Positions 49,217 through 60,200 of a stretch of DNA of 64,000 nt are shown one piece after another. The DNA comes from Crambe crambe (Eukaryota; Porifera; Demospongiae; Poecilosclerida; Crambeidae). Position 1 is the stretch's first letter; each line of letters opens with the position of its first letter. The notes under the pieces were generated by a model. It was not told where the DNA came from. It saw only the letters and a list, made by a program, of their open reading frames with translations, and ran no database searches. The DNA is taken from positions 5,104,501-5,168,500 of the forward strand of contig OZ004586.1 of assembly GCA_963924555.1 (NCBI GenBank), written 5' to 3'. The position numbers and the translations under genes are program-made.

Positions 49217-51092
49217 AAATAAATAAATAAAAATAAATAAATAAATATAAATAAATAAATAAATAACCACACTCTCTGCTGCAATCAAACCATGGCAGCC
49301 TGAAATTTTTTTAGTCATGTGGAAGATACCATTAAAACACATCATATAATTATTTCACAATCAGCAGTCAAGCTTGAGCAGATTCTTTGAAGCCAAATAA
49401 TTATCTTTATGGTGAAAATAGCAACAGATATTACCATGCTACGGGATATAGTGTTGCTGCAAGAAATATAGTCCAACAAGAGCCAGGGGCTTCTTGTATT
49501 GAGAAAAAAAAAGAAGAAAAAAAGGGCTGGCTAGGCATCTGATAATCATACAGCAATAATTTATTGAAACCCCAATGTGGTAGAGAATCTGATTATGTGG
49601 TAGCAGTTCTATAAGTGAGCGAAAGAATAGGTGAGCAACAAAATCATATAGCGTGATAAAATATCATAGGAGATTTTGTCACTCTATAGAAGAACAACAA
49701 AATATCCTAGGAGATTTTGTCAGTGAGTAACAAGTTATGTTTCATTTTACTATAATTGTAATCAGCTATATAGGAGGAATAATAATTATACAGAGCAACA
49801 TAACTAATCTCCTGGAATAATTTATCTCTCACCTACATACGATATTTTGCCACTCACTTATACAAATTTTCTATCACTAACCAACAATAACTCCTAGGAT
49901 ATTTGCTCACTTATATTATTATTCAGAGCAACATACCAATTATCTATTATTATTATACAGTGACAAAATCTCCTAGGATATTTTGCCGGTCACCTATGTA
50001 CAACTATGAAGAAATCTCCTAGAATATTTTCGATACAGAGCAACACAATAACTAATTGCAATTGCCCACAATAGAGCAATTGCTCTATCGCTATTGCTCT
50101 ATTGCTCTATCTGACCTAGCTAGCTCTAAATAATTATATATAAGAGTGACATAATTATATCTATTACAAGACATCTCTAACAAAAATTAACTGTATTAAA
50201 AAAGGAACAAGGATGAAGTTGTGATGAAGTCAAATCTCTGGGCACTGTCACAAGGTGATGTGCTCACATTCAACTTCATCACTTATTCTTTCACTTTTTT
50301 TATACATTATACATCACTCAAAATTTATTGTTAGAGATATTTTACATTTATTTTTTAATTAAGTCAAATCTCTGGGCACTTTCACAAGGTGATGTGCCCA
50401 TATTTGACTTCATCACAACTTCTTTTTACATATTATGGTCATATTTTTTCTTCTATTTGTATGGCATTTTCTTCCTTCATCCCTACCTTTGTTTGCTTAC
50501 TTTTTTGAGCGAATCATGCCTAGCTAGCCCATTCTTCTTCTTCTTCCTCTACTACTACTTTCTCAGTGCAAGAAGCTAACGTGCTATACAGTTTTCCTGG
50601 CTGGCTCTTTTCAGGCAAGAGACACTATAATATTTGTCAATCCCATTGCAGTGTCATCCTGGCAATGACAAAATATCCTAGTTGCTCATGACAGATAGTC
50701 ACCGCGATAGAATCTCCCAGCAACAAAAGTAATACTGGCAATGCACAATACCAGTCTGATACAGGGAGTGAGTTAGTGAGATTAACTAGCTACCCTATTG
50801 CAAAAGTACAGTATTGCTGATTACCATCCAGTGCCTTTGCAGCCATAGACGAGAGATCATGTAGCAAATCCGAATCCTGACTGGATACCAAGTACTTGGA
50901 GACCTCAAGCGCTAAATCCTTTCTTTTGTAACAAGACCGCATCACTTCTATTAACAATGGTTCTAGTCTTTCGAAGCTAAAATTTTTTGATTCATGTCGA
51001 AGTTCAGAGATAAGAGGTTCTAAAATAGGCGAAATGGCGTCTGGAATGATTTTAACACCTCTTTTAGCCTCTTCTCTCGAGTCCTTAGACAT
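39741..51092 (-). CDS. Tandem paralog A: helical-repeat protein with CxxC/SHxxP/CxxC module and C-terminal Cys cluster (1137 aa)
   Basis: Five exons, minus strand: 51092-50825, 48937-48774, 43379-42743, 42265-40477, 40296-39741. They sum to 3414 bp with intron phases 1, 0, 1, 2 and GT-AG sites throughout. Residues 1-356 are all-helical and leucine-rich, ARM/HEAT-like (for example ALDLLWSLISDPS). Residues 357-490 look like paired TPR-like helices (AKCIELCNQVVPLAA). A putative zinc module follows: CLLC at 492-495, SHLCP at 504-508 and CEKC at 550-553. The segment ending about 950 has PGLKITIGFFV, FLPDPSPK and LLPELMELKG, all shared with paralog B. The last exon has CxxxCWYCxxxCxxC (962-976) and FCGGSC (996-1001). 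No signal peptide or membrane segment is seen, so it is probably intracellular. No named family is recognised. It starts 161 bp downstream of the end of paralog B, head to tail. Confidence 0.8.
43498..43822. mobile_element. Composite hairpin element in intron 2 of paralog A
   Basis: The outer arms are cgaggctgcagtacatgata and its complement ending at 43822, enclosing ttatccctacttaacctttt / aaaaggttaagtagggata. Next to it is a smaller hairpin, gaaaacaatccctac / gtagggattgttttc (43508-43575). The GTAGGGAT box lies in each arm. Confidence 0.75.
44630..45180 (-). pseudogene. Possible decayed coding relic, unassigned
   Basis: Two overlapping open stretches in different frames look coding-like: LINQLLDGESITSNDYISLA (about 44890-44960) and VQIHLPKLYSILYTDYEFEN followed by LPDVSNIFLTQYLASDS (about 44660-44800). 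Both are within intron 2 of paralog A on the same strand. I do not recognise the family; a frameshifted transposon or captured gene fragment is the likeliest reading. Confidence 0.25.
45200..46370. other. Intronic stretch without recognised features
   Basis: An open frame at 45209-45484 (MCLLQFSNRNHLCILLCPCF onward) has no recognisable domain. Otherwise AT-rich sequence. Confidence 0.35.
46375..46545. repeat. Dispersed repeat, copy 2 (pair with 12240-12445)
   Basis: ctcctctcttctttgtagat through atccctacttagagactctc, near-identical to the first copy. Confidence 0.6.
46610..47460. mobile_element. TACATACCAAGTAG-ended repeat, copy 2
   Basis: The left end tacataccaagtagg and right end ctacttggtatgcggtcaac form an inverted pair. 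The interior contains an (AAAT)n run at 46655-46693 and two direct copies of ttctttagctttctcctgta then gcggcaagc (about 46882 and 47062). Related to 14375-15345. Confidence 0.65.
47535..48092. repeat. Direct duplication upstream of an AAGTAAGG foldback
   Basis: Two direct partial copies share tcaacttggggattttac, cagattcatctgc and caagccttgactygctga. The same block in reverse lies at 53270-53500, beside the foldback there, so it seems to belong to the same composite element. Confidence 0.55.
48093..48390. mobile_element. Foldback MITE of the AAGTAAGGAAACAAGGG family, copy 2
   Basis: The arms pair from taagggaaaaaaacatttcc to gaaatgttttttccctta, through aaaaagtaaggaaacaaggg, gatcaatctttgttctgcat and aatccctacat / atgtagggatt at the centre. 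Lies in intron 2 of paralog A. Confidence 0.8.
49105..49266. repeat. (AAAT)n tetranucleotide array
   Basis: About 160 bp of AAAT units with a few AT insertions, in intron 2-side sequence of paralog A near exon 2. Open frames across it are artefacts. Confidence 0.9.
49590..50060. repeat. Cluster of CCTAGG-centred semi-palindromic motifs
   Basis: Variants of aaaatatcctaggagatttt then gtc occur in direct orientation near 49660 and 49698 and inverted near 49800, 49885, 49965 and 50010, often next to gtgagt / actcac. A related pair lies at about 50668-50720. It lies in intron 1 of paralog A. Confidence 0.6.
50215..50422. mobile_element. 208-bp element with gaagttgtgatgaagtcaaa ends
   Basis: The left end gaagttgtgatgaagtcaaa is matched by tttgacttcatcacaacttc at the right. 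Internally, agtcaaatctctgggcact and caaggtgatgtgc occur twice in direct orientation. Lies in intron 1 of paralog A. Confidence 0.7.
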
Positions 51093-51253
51093 CTTTTATT
51101 TTACGCCAGCTCAGCAATTTTACAGGTATAGCTACGCCCCATAAAATTATTTTTGAGATAAAAAATACAAGAATCAAAAACAAACCCAAAAAGATGGTCA
51201 ACACACACTATTAAATTAGCACCAACATAATAAGTATTAAATAAAAATTAACA

Positions 51254-54200
51254 TCAATCATCCTTTACGTTATAAAGTCCATTCATTGCTTCCTGGATGT
51301 AGCTTTGTACAGAGAGTTTGTTCAGTTCAATCATAATATCTTCAGAAACACTTTTAAGGTATGGTAGTGGTGCCTCAGGAAAGAAGCTTATAACAAAAAA
51401 CTCAAGAAACCTTTGATGATTTAGTGTTTGTTGGTAGAGTACAACATACTGGCGTCCCTTGACAAGTAAATCAGTTCCGTCTTCTTTGCATAAGGAAATT
51501 TCTGTGTTTTGGGGATATCCTTTATCGTCTTTATCCAAGACAAATATGTGCAAAATTTCCTCATGTAGCAATGAAATAGGGGTGCATCGAGATGGAATAG
51601 CAGGGGCTTGATAGCCAACCAGCTGATGTTGCTTGCCCTTGGAGTCTATCACAAGCATACTTTTGTCTGCAATAGCAGCCTCTGGATGGAATTCTTGACA
51701 TTTAGAACTGCAAAAATTAAATTGCTGCTCATTAGGTCCTGATTTAGTCATACCAAAGACAGACGGATTAGTTAAACATGTGTTGCAAAGGTGGGAGCAA
51801 TACCAGCAGTGTTTTTTCTTTGAGCATTTCCTGTCCATATTGGGAATTTTCCTAAATGAAAATAGTAAGAAAATTAATAAACTCATGTGATGAGTAACAT
51901 AAAAGGAGTGAGCAAGGCCTAATTGCAGCTGTTATCTTTTTTTTTCTTTTTTTTTCTTTTTTTTTTTTTTGAGATAATTATCCTTTTTTTCTTTTCTTTT
52001 TTTCGCACTGAATATCTTTTGAGGAATAGCTAGCTACAAAAGCCATAGGTCCATCATCACAAGACTATAGCCTCTACAATGCTCTATAGATACCCTCTAT
52101 AATTATACAAGTGAAAGGAAAAAAATTTATGCTAAATAAAAAGGCCATGTAGGGTTAGTCTGTACTTTAACAGTTTCTGTCAACAAAAATCAAAATTATG
52201 CTGCCTTCAATAATAACCCTACATCACTGCCTCCGCTTTAATTGTTCATGTCAGTATAAAAGTGTTCTGCTTGGTTTAGGCAGTGATGTAGGGATTATTA
52301 TTGAAGGCAGCATAATTTTGATTTTTGTTGACAGAAACTGTTAAAGTACTAACCCTACATGGCCTTTTAATTTAGCATATTTTTTTTTCCCTTTCACTTG
52401 TTTACTTTTTGTACGACCTAAAGGTGGAATATTGTTTTCAAGTAAAAATAGCTGGTTGGTACGCGCGTACGTGCACATGATAGTGACAGACGTGCGCGCA
52501 TGACAAATGATGTCACTTTAAAATGGCTGACATAGTTATAATGAAAAGTCGTTCGATATGAGTGATTGCTTTGAAGGGAAACTGCGGATATAATGATGGT
52601 AAAAGCACATTGTGTGATTATAACTGCACAAGTTGATATGAATTTCATTGTCGTATGTGAAAGGATTAGTTACAGCCATCAAAGAAGATGATGATGAACG
52701 AATCATTAGATTTAGGCGGTGGCTGGTGCCGATCTTTGACGCTGTTCTGGAGGAGTTTGAGCAATCATATCATCATCTTCTGCATTATTTTCCAGATGTA
52801 AGAAGTTTAGTTGAGCCTGTAGCAAGAATAGAAGAGATACAGAGAGTCTAGTTTGTATTGTTCTAATGAGAGAAGCCATGCCTATTCTGTACTAACCCTA
52901 CATAGAGAGTGCTACTGCACTCTCTGATATGATTGATTTCTTTTCTCTTTTCTTCAATTTGACATGTACATAATTAAATCTCAAAGGGAAAAAAAAAACA
53001 TTTCTGTGAGAATGTAAGGATGACCATTGCTCAAAAAAGTAAGGAAACAAGGGTAGGGATGAAGGATGGAAATGAGATTATCTTTGTTGTGTATATCCAG
53101 CCAACTAATATGTCCATTACTGCAAGCTACCCGACATATATGTATATGATATACATAACAAAGATTGATCCCATTTCCATCCTTCATCCCCACCCTTGTT
53201 TTCCTTACTTTTTTCAGCTATGGTCATCCCTACATTTTTTTTCATTTCACGGAAATGTTTTTTCCCCTCACTTGTTCCTGGTCTTGTATGTATGCATAAA
53301 TGCAAGAGTTCATCTTCTATGTGTATGCAGGGACAGATGAAAGAAGTTTCTTGAGTATGTATACTTCTCCAATAACATAGCAATAACTTAAGCACCCCAA
53401 TGATTACGTTGAAGTGTTGAGCTATACTTAGAGGTTGAGGATGCAGATGAAATAGTAGATGGATCGGTCAATCTAAAATCCCCAAGTTGATAGAATAGTC
53501 GACACATAGCAGGCTAGCACACACAGAGCTTAGCCAGCTGAGTAATATCATAATTTAAAATAATTGGATATCAAATACATGCGCATGCATATTATCGAAA
53601 AAAATGGCTTCCAATAATTAAGTTAGTCAAATATTGTGCTCCCTTTTTAGAGGATTGACAAGTAGAAAAGATCGTAGCTGGAGTGTATTTATCTGGAAAT
53701 ACTTGCTGTAGCTGGAGTGGTTCGTGAGATAGGTTATCTAAGAAAAACAATAATAGGTAGAGAAGAAGAAGTGACTTACCTGTTGCCATATTTCTGAAAC
53801 GGTAAGCTCCCTGGTCCATGTCTGCACTTTGTAGTAGGCTCTAGCTGGATAAGTAGCTTTTGTTAAGTCTAAGTAGGGGAACTAGAATTCACTTTTGTAT
53901 TAGTCTATATGCAGCGTGCGCCAGCGTCTGCGTCATCCCTATATAGAGAGAGCTCTCTCTCTGATACACTGTACAAGTAAAAGTAATTATACAGGGATGA
54001 GTTAGAAAATTTACTTGATAGCAGAAGTCAAGATGTATATATTTTTTGATGCACAAAAGTTAAAATGTTATCAGAGAGCACAGTAGTGCTATGTAGGGAT
54101 GACCTCAGAATTGACACGAGAATTGAGTAAGTTGTTATTGCTGTATTTTATGCACATTCTTAACACTAGGTGACTGTCTACATTTAACTTCATCCGCATA

Positions 54201-57200
54201 ATTTCATCTATTCAGCCCTTGTTCCAACTGACCAGTTAACTAGTCATCCCTACATCACCTTCACTTATTTTATTTATTATTGTGAAGTAAGTAGCTATAA
54301 CACAACAGAAAAAGGAGAAGAAAGAAGAGAATGCAAAGGAAAAGAAGATGAGACAGAAAATGAGGCAAATGGAATTGTTTGAAGCAAATTGGATTGTCCA
54401 GATTTACTGAGGAAGAGCTTGATATATATGTAGCTTTAGAAGCTAAATATTTACTCATTGCTGAGAAAATATTTATGTATTAAGTCTATGGAGCATGCTG
54501 CATCATCCCTATTATAGAGTGCTTCTGATAGAAGCATTAATAATAATTATTTTTTCCTACATACTTGGTAGCGTAAGGCACCGATTTTCGACCAGACTTT
54601 GCCCCTTGTACCATATTTTCTTCATCGATGGTCGTCAAAGCCACAAACAACAACCATAGGGAAAATAATTTCTTCCTCTGTAACATCATATAAACATAGA
54701 AATTTTGTTATGCTGAATCTACTATGTCAACTAGAAAACCATTAAAATTTAATTATGAAGTAGTTTATGATTGAAAAGCTTCGTTCATTGATTATAAGAT
54801 TTGTTATGAAGATGTATGTACTTTTTACAGCATAAAAGTATCTTTTTTGGTCCTAACCTGTAGTGGAGCAAAAGAATGTGCAAGTTTTTGTAACTTTTTA
54901 ACCAATCTTCTGGAGCCATGGGGATGGGTAATGTGAGCTAGTAACTTGCTTTCATACTAGGATATGTTCGTGTAAAATTTCAATTGGCAAGCAAAGCAGT
55001 TGGTGAAAGTCATTTGTACTTTAACTTCTTATAGGCCAAGATATTGCTGTCAGGATGCAGCATACATCACAGGAGACTGTATAATGCTTACCACAAGCAC
55101 TTAGAAAGTGCCTACAATCCACTTAGATAAGCCTAGCGCCTCCATGATAAAATGCTGTAGACTCTAGCAAGGTCAAACTAACGTTATCCACATAAATGAA
55201 ACACAAGTATTGAAATTTCAATTTGCATGAAGGGGGGGAGGGGGGAGGGCACTGTGCATGAGTGATGGGACACTTTCCTAACTCAATATGGCCTAATACT
55301 CAGCCAATCAAGAAATGTTCCATGTCATTCCCTAATATCCCAGTCTCCCTTACAATATGTGAGTCCCGTGCTACGTATACAATACAATATGCACACATAT
55401 TGTCACAAATACAATACATACTGTATGTCTTCTAGTCATCTCACCTACCTCAGTGCCTTTACTCTAAAGAGTAATGAGTGCAGACTGTAAAATCCTTTGA
55501 GTTTAAGCATTTGTGGTAACAACTCAGGGATTCTTTTCACGAAAGGGGCCAGAGAGCTTGGCTGTTTACCCTTCAACATTGCCTTAGGATTGTCATCAGG
55601 TAAGAACTCAGTGGCAGTCGAGTCAACAGTTGAAACGAAAAATCCAGCAGTAGATATTAGACCAGGTCCTTCATAGTGCCAAATGAGGTATGGTTTGTCA
55701 CAGGAGTAGATACCATCATCACCAATGCAAAGAAATAAGACAGATTGACGGTGATCAGGCAAATATTCAGTGTAGTGAAGGAGGATGGAATGTCCTTTAG
55801 GTAGAAGCACTGCTGATGGATGAAAACCAGGTCTCACTTGAAACGTGGAAGGAAGCAAGTTAAGCTTCTTTGACTCGGATTTTGATGGTGATGGAGTGAC
55901 ACCTTCATGAGCATGAATAAGCTGCTTATCTATTTCCAACCCTTGAACAATACCAAAAACATCTTTCACATTTTCAGTGGGTTGACGTGAGGGTTTCTTT
56001 TCCAACTTCTCATCAAGTCTGACAGGATACTCTCTTGTTCTGATTTCGATATCCTGAGCAATTGACTGAAAAAGTTTCCATACTCCTGCAGGAATTAGTG
56101 CCTTCCTAGCCTCATTAGGAGGCACTGTATAGACACCACCATCAGGATGCACAAGATATTCACTAGAGATTTGTACACTCTCTGCAGGGCTGAATTTCAC
56201 CAGAATGTTGATCACACCCATGTGCACAATGAAGAAGTGTGCACACATCTGTTGAGGGGCTCCACTGTCCAAGCTTATGTCACGAAGACAGGATGCACAG
56301 GCATTATTCAAAACTACATTCATATAACCATACCCTGCATCTTCATCAGTAGAAAAGAGGGGATTCACGAGAAGAAAAATTTCAGGCTTGTCATCGATAC
56401 TCTGGATGGAGTCAATATTTAATAAACATGTGCGGCACTGCACAAGTAGCTGGTAAAGCTCATTCTCATTGATGTAGTAGCCTTTATGCCAGTGAAGATT
56501 TCGGAATATCATTCCTAAGCAGAAAGTGTATAGCCACTTACCATATTCAATCTTTAACATTGACTTAGATTTAAGTGGATCACTTTGGTCATAAATTTTA
56601 TTAAAGAACAATGATGGAAATTGTTCTTCCCCATTTCTACTAATAATTCCTTCGCATGCTAAGCAAAGCATGTACAATGTTATCTGTCGAGCAGAATACA
56701 GACGATCCGACTTTCTTGCTTCATTATCATAGAGGAAAACATAAGTTTGCTGATCCGATGGAAGTGGATGTGCATGAGAAAATTTTTTCAAGATAGAGTT
56801 TGGAAAGTAATGACTTCGAGCCAGTTTCATTTTTGTTTTTCTTTGCTGTGGATGCATCCCTTCAAGACTCCGTGTGTTATTAGGTGTAACTCCATGGTCT
56901 GGCTTCATACATTCCTGCTTTGGCTGGGCTATAGAGTGTAGTTCATCATAATTGGAAATGTCAAGTAGATTTCTACGACACAAGTAGCAAACATGAACAT
57001 CAAAGAGCTCATTGGTTTGCTCTATTACATCCCTTATAGCCATGTCAAGCATCTTCGAAGCTTCTTTGTCAGCTTGCACTAGCTCATTTCTGGATAACTT
57101 GGCTATTATTTCCTTTGCTTTATCATAGCACTTAACATGGCTGTTATGGTACACTTTGGGCAGCATTAGTGCTTTACTCTTTCTAAGACGAAGCACTTCC

Positions 57201-60200
57201 TTGTGGTACAACATATACATGGCTTTGGCTTCTAGCAAAGTCACCAAATTTCTATCCTTGAAATTTTGAATATGTGTACTCGACTTGCAGAAGTAGATGC
57301 ATTCTTCATATTTTTGACTTGCATAACATCCTTCAATAAAGCCAATAAAGTCATCTAAAAATAGAGAAAACATCACATTTTAATGTTCTAAGATTAATTT
57401 TTACGCTTAATGGAGTTAGGATATTCTTGTGCCGAGGCATTAGCACCAAAGGTATGTACATCTTATTAGTAGCATGTGTATTGATGCATGACACAATCAA
57501 ACACATGTTCAACATGAACATACGTGTACCAGCTCTAGCTAGACTCGGGTTAGAATCACTAAGCAGTAACTTTACACTATGAAAAAGAAAACGGAGAGTG
57601 AACATGATTTGTGTGATACTGCACAATTTCCATAAGGTAAACCTGTAGAAATCTCAGAGAACGGACCAAAAGACAGCAAGAAAATCATGAACAGAGATTG
57701 CAAACAAGAACGAGAACCACAGAACTAAGACTTCAAAGATAGCGATTGGCCAGAGAGTAAGGGAATCAAGAACAGCAAAGACACATACTTCAAGCTATGC
57801 ATAAGAATGACCATTCAAGACGGCAACATTTTTACAAGGCTGGTGAAAAAGACAATATGGCCAGATGCTGGCTCAATGTGCATTAAGAAGTTGTATCAAG
57901 CAATTAATTAAAGTTATGTCAAGTCATTATGTCTTGTTATCATAGAATGGGGAACCATGCCATTCTTGTTCACACCTAGTGTGTGTTACCATGGGCTTGT
58001 TCATCTTAAATCTAACATCACATCATGCTATGCTGTAATCATAGGGATTATACTGGCAGCAATATCTACAATTGGCACATGAGGTACAATATGTATCTTC
58101 TTGTGTTCACTAATATTATATTTGTCATGGGAATAATTCCAGAAATTTACATTGGTAAATGACCTGATAATAATAACACTAATAACGGAATAATGGTAGT
58201 CAGCACCCATAATCATCACAAGAAAAAGATCATCTGTGGATCCATGCATTAGGATCCATGCATTACTTACCTGAATTAGTCGAGATTCCTTCCATTTCCA
58301 TAATAATACATTTGCTAAGGATCTGTAATCGAGGTTGACCACAGTTTCTCAAGGGTTGTAATGCTGTTATAACAGCTTGCAGCTCTGCTCCAAGTGGCCT
58401 TTGAAGTGGGAGTCGTTCAAGGAGCTTCCATATCAAAGTACAGGCTGCTACTTGCTCAGGAAGACGATCCCATGTAACCACCTTCACTAGCGGCTGAATC
58501 AGAGATGGTGTAGCAATGGCATAATAGTTTCGAGGACTGGCAATCAAATTTGAAAGTATACGAAGTAGTTCAAGTATAGTGAACACCATACTTAATATTT
58601 GAACTTTAAATACTTTCGACTTGGTAGCAGCTTCTAACCCAGCTACAAGGAGTGACATTTCTTCATCTTCAAGATCTAGTAATGACAGCTCCTCATCTTC
58701 AAGAATGGGTATAAGGTTCCCCAGAATGAACTTGCAATTCCATTTGATATTTAGGTGCTTACAAGACAGCCATGGTAAGAAAAAATTAGTCCATGACTCC
58801 CGCTCATAATATAAAGAAAAATTTGCTTCTTGGGAACAGTTGAAGATCACACTGAGATTGAAGGTAACAGTGTCTTTCACAAACTACATGGGGAGAGGGA
58901 GGGGGATAAGGGATGGATTATATACGTTACAAGGGCAACCACATACCAAGTAAAATACATTAGAAGAAACGAAGAAGCTAATAAAAATATGAGAAAAAAT
59001 ATTTATTTAAAACAGATAAATAGTGTAAAGTTCAAAAATGAACAAGAGAGCCTATCCCATTTCAATAAGCACACCCCATGAGTGCTCTCATGTAGGGATA
59101 AAGTAGTGCTCTCATGGGGATACAGCCATCCCTACTTGTCTATTTTAGAATAGGTATTTTTTTCCTTTACTTGTTCATCACCTTTTTTTTATGTAACCTA
59201 TAGCTATAATACAGCACCCACCCACAGTACGAAACACTGAATTTAGTATTGTAATAGGTAATAACTAGTGGCACACTTTACAGTGTGAATGGTGGCTTTT
59301 AGCCTTATTTACTCTTTTGTGAAAAAATTTATGGCTATGCCTGCACACTATAAATATTGAATGGCTAATAATCAAAGGATTTGGCAGGTACTTACATCAT
59401 GTAGTTCACTTTTTTATACATCTTGTCATTCTCTATCAAAGATACAGTTGAGTCAAGCATGTTGGGAGTAATTGAATTTTATGTACATGGCTATAATTTT
59501 AGCGTGCAGCTTATTGGTGATTTAGGCCTTAGTCGCTAGAATGAGAACCGGCTAAAAATACCAGCCTTAAGGTGTGTGGTTTAAGTGCATATGGAGTATA
59601 TACTATAGGCATAAATTTTTAATTTTCATGTAATTTTTTCTTGATAAGCGAATGATTATTTATTAACAAAATGTTGTTTTTTTTTCCTGTACAAATCTTG
59701 GAAATATGAACTAAGCTATCTACGGTACCTTTGGTACTTCGTTGCTCTTCTGGGCTTTAGTTGGCACTCTGTAGTGCCAGGAGATAAGAAACTAGCTTCT
59801 CGCTGACTCTAGTTCAAAACCCCACCCACTCATTTTTAGTAGTGCGTGGGCATGAATATTGTCATGTAGCTTTTTTTTCTAAAATGCTAATGGATGCTAC
59901 CTGGATCTGATAAAGAAGCTAGAGCTTTGGAATTTGCATGGTAGAGAGCCAAAGGGCCATAGATAACGAGTATCAACATAACAAAAAAAATATTTTGGCT
60001 GTCCCAGAGAGGGTCATACACTCTCTATCAGAAAATTTTATTACTTTAATATTTATTTTAAAAATTATTTTTTACACAAAGTATGACGTAATCTACACTT
60101 CTTAATTTTACTCTTTTAGTTGACAGTAATAATAGCTCATACTAAGATCAAAGATAAACTTTTCAGACAGTTTTTAGTAGCCTCAGAAAATAGTAGTAGA

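Noticed and set aside
49066-49345. Ile/Leu/Phe/Tyr-rich open frames suggesting membrane helices
   Set aside because: They arise from the (AAAT)n array read on the minus strand.
49105-50060. CRISPR-like interpretation of repeated units with spacers
   Set aside because: The genome is eukaryotic, and repeat units vary in sequence, orientation and spacing.
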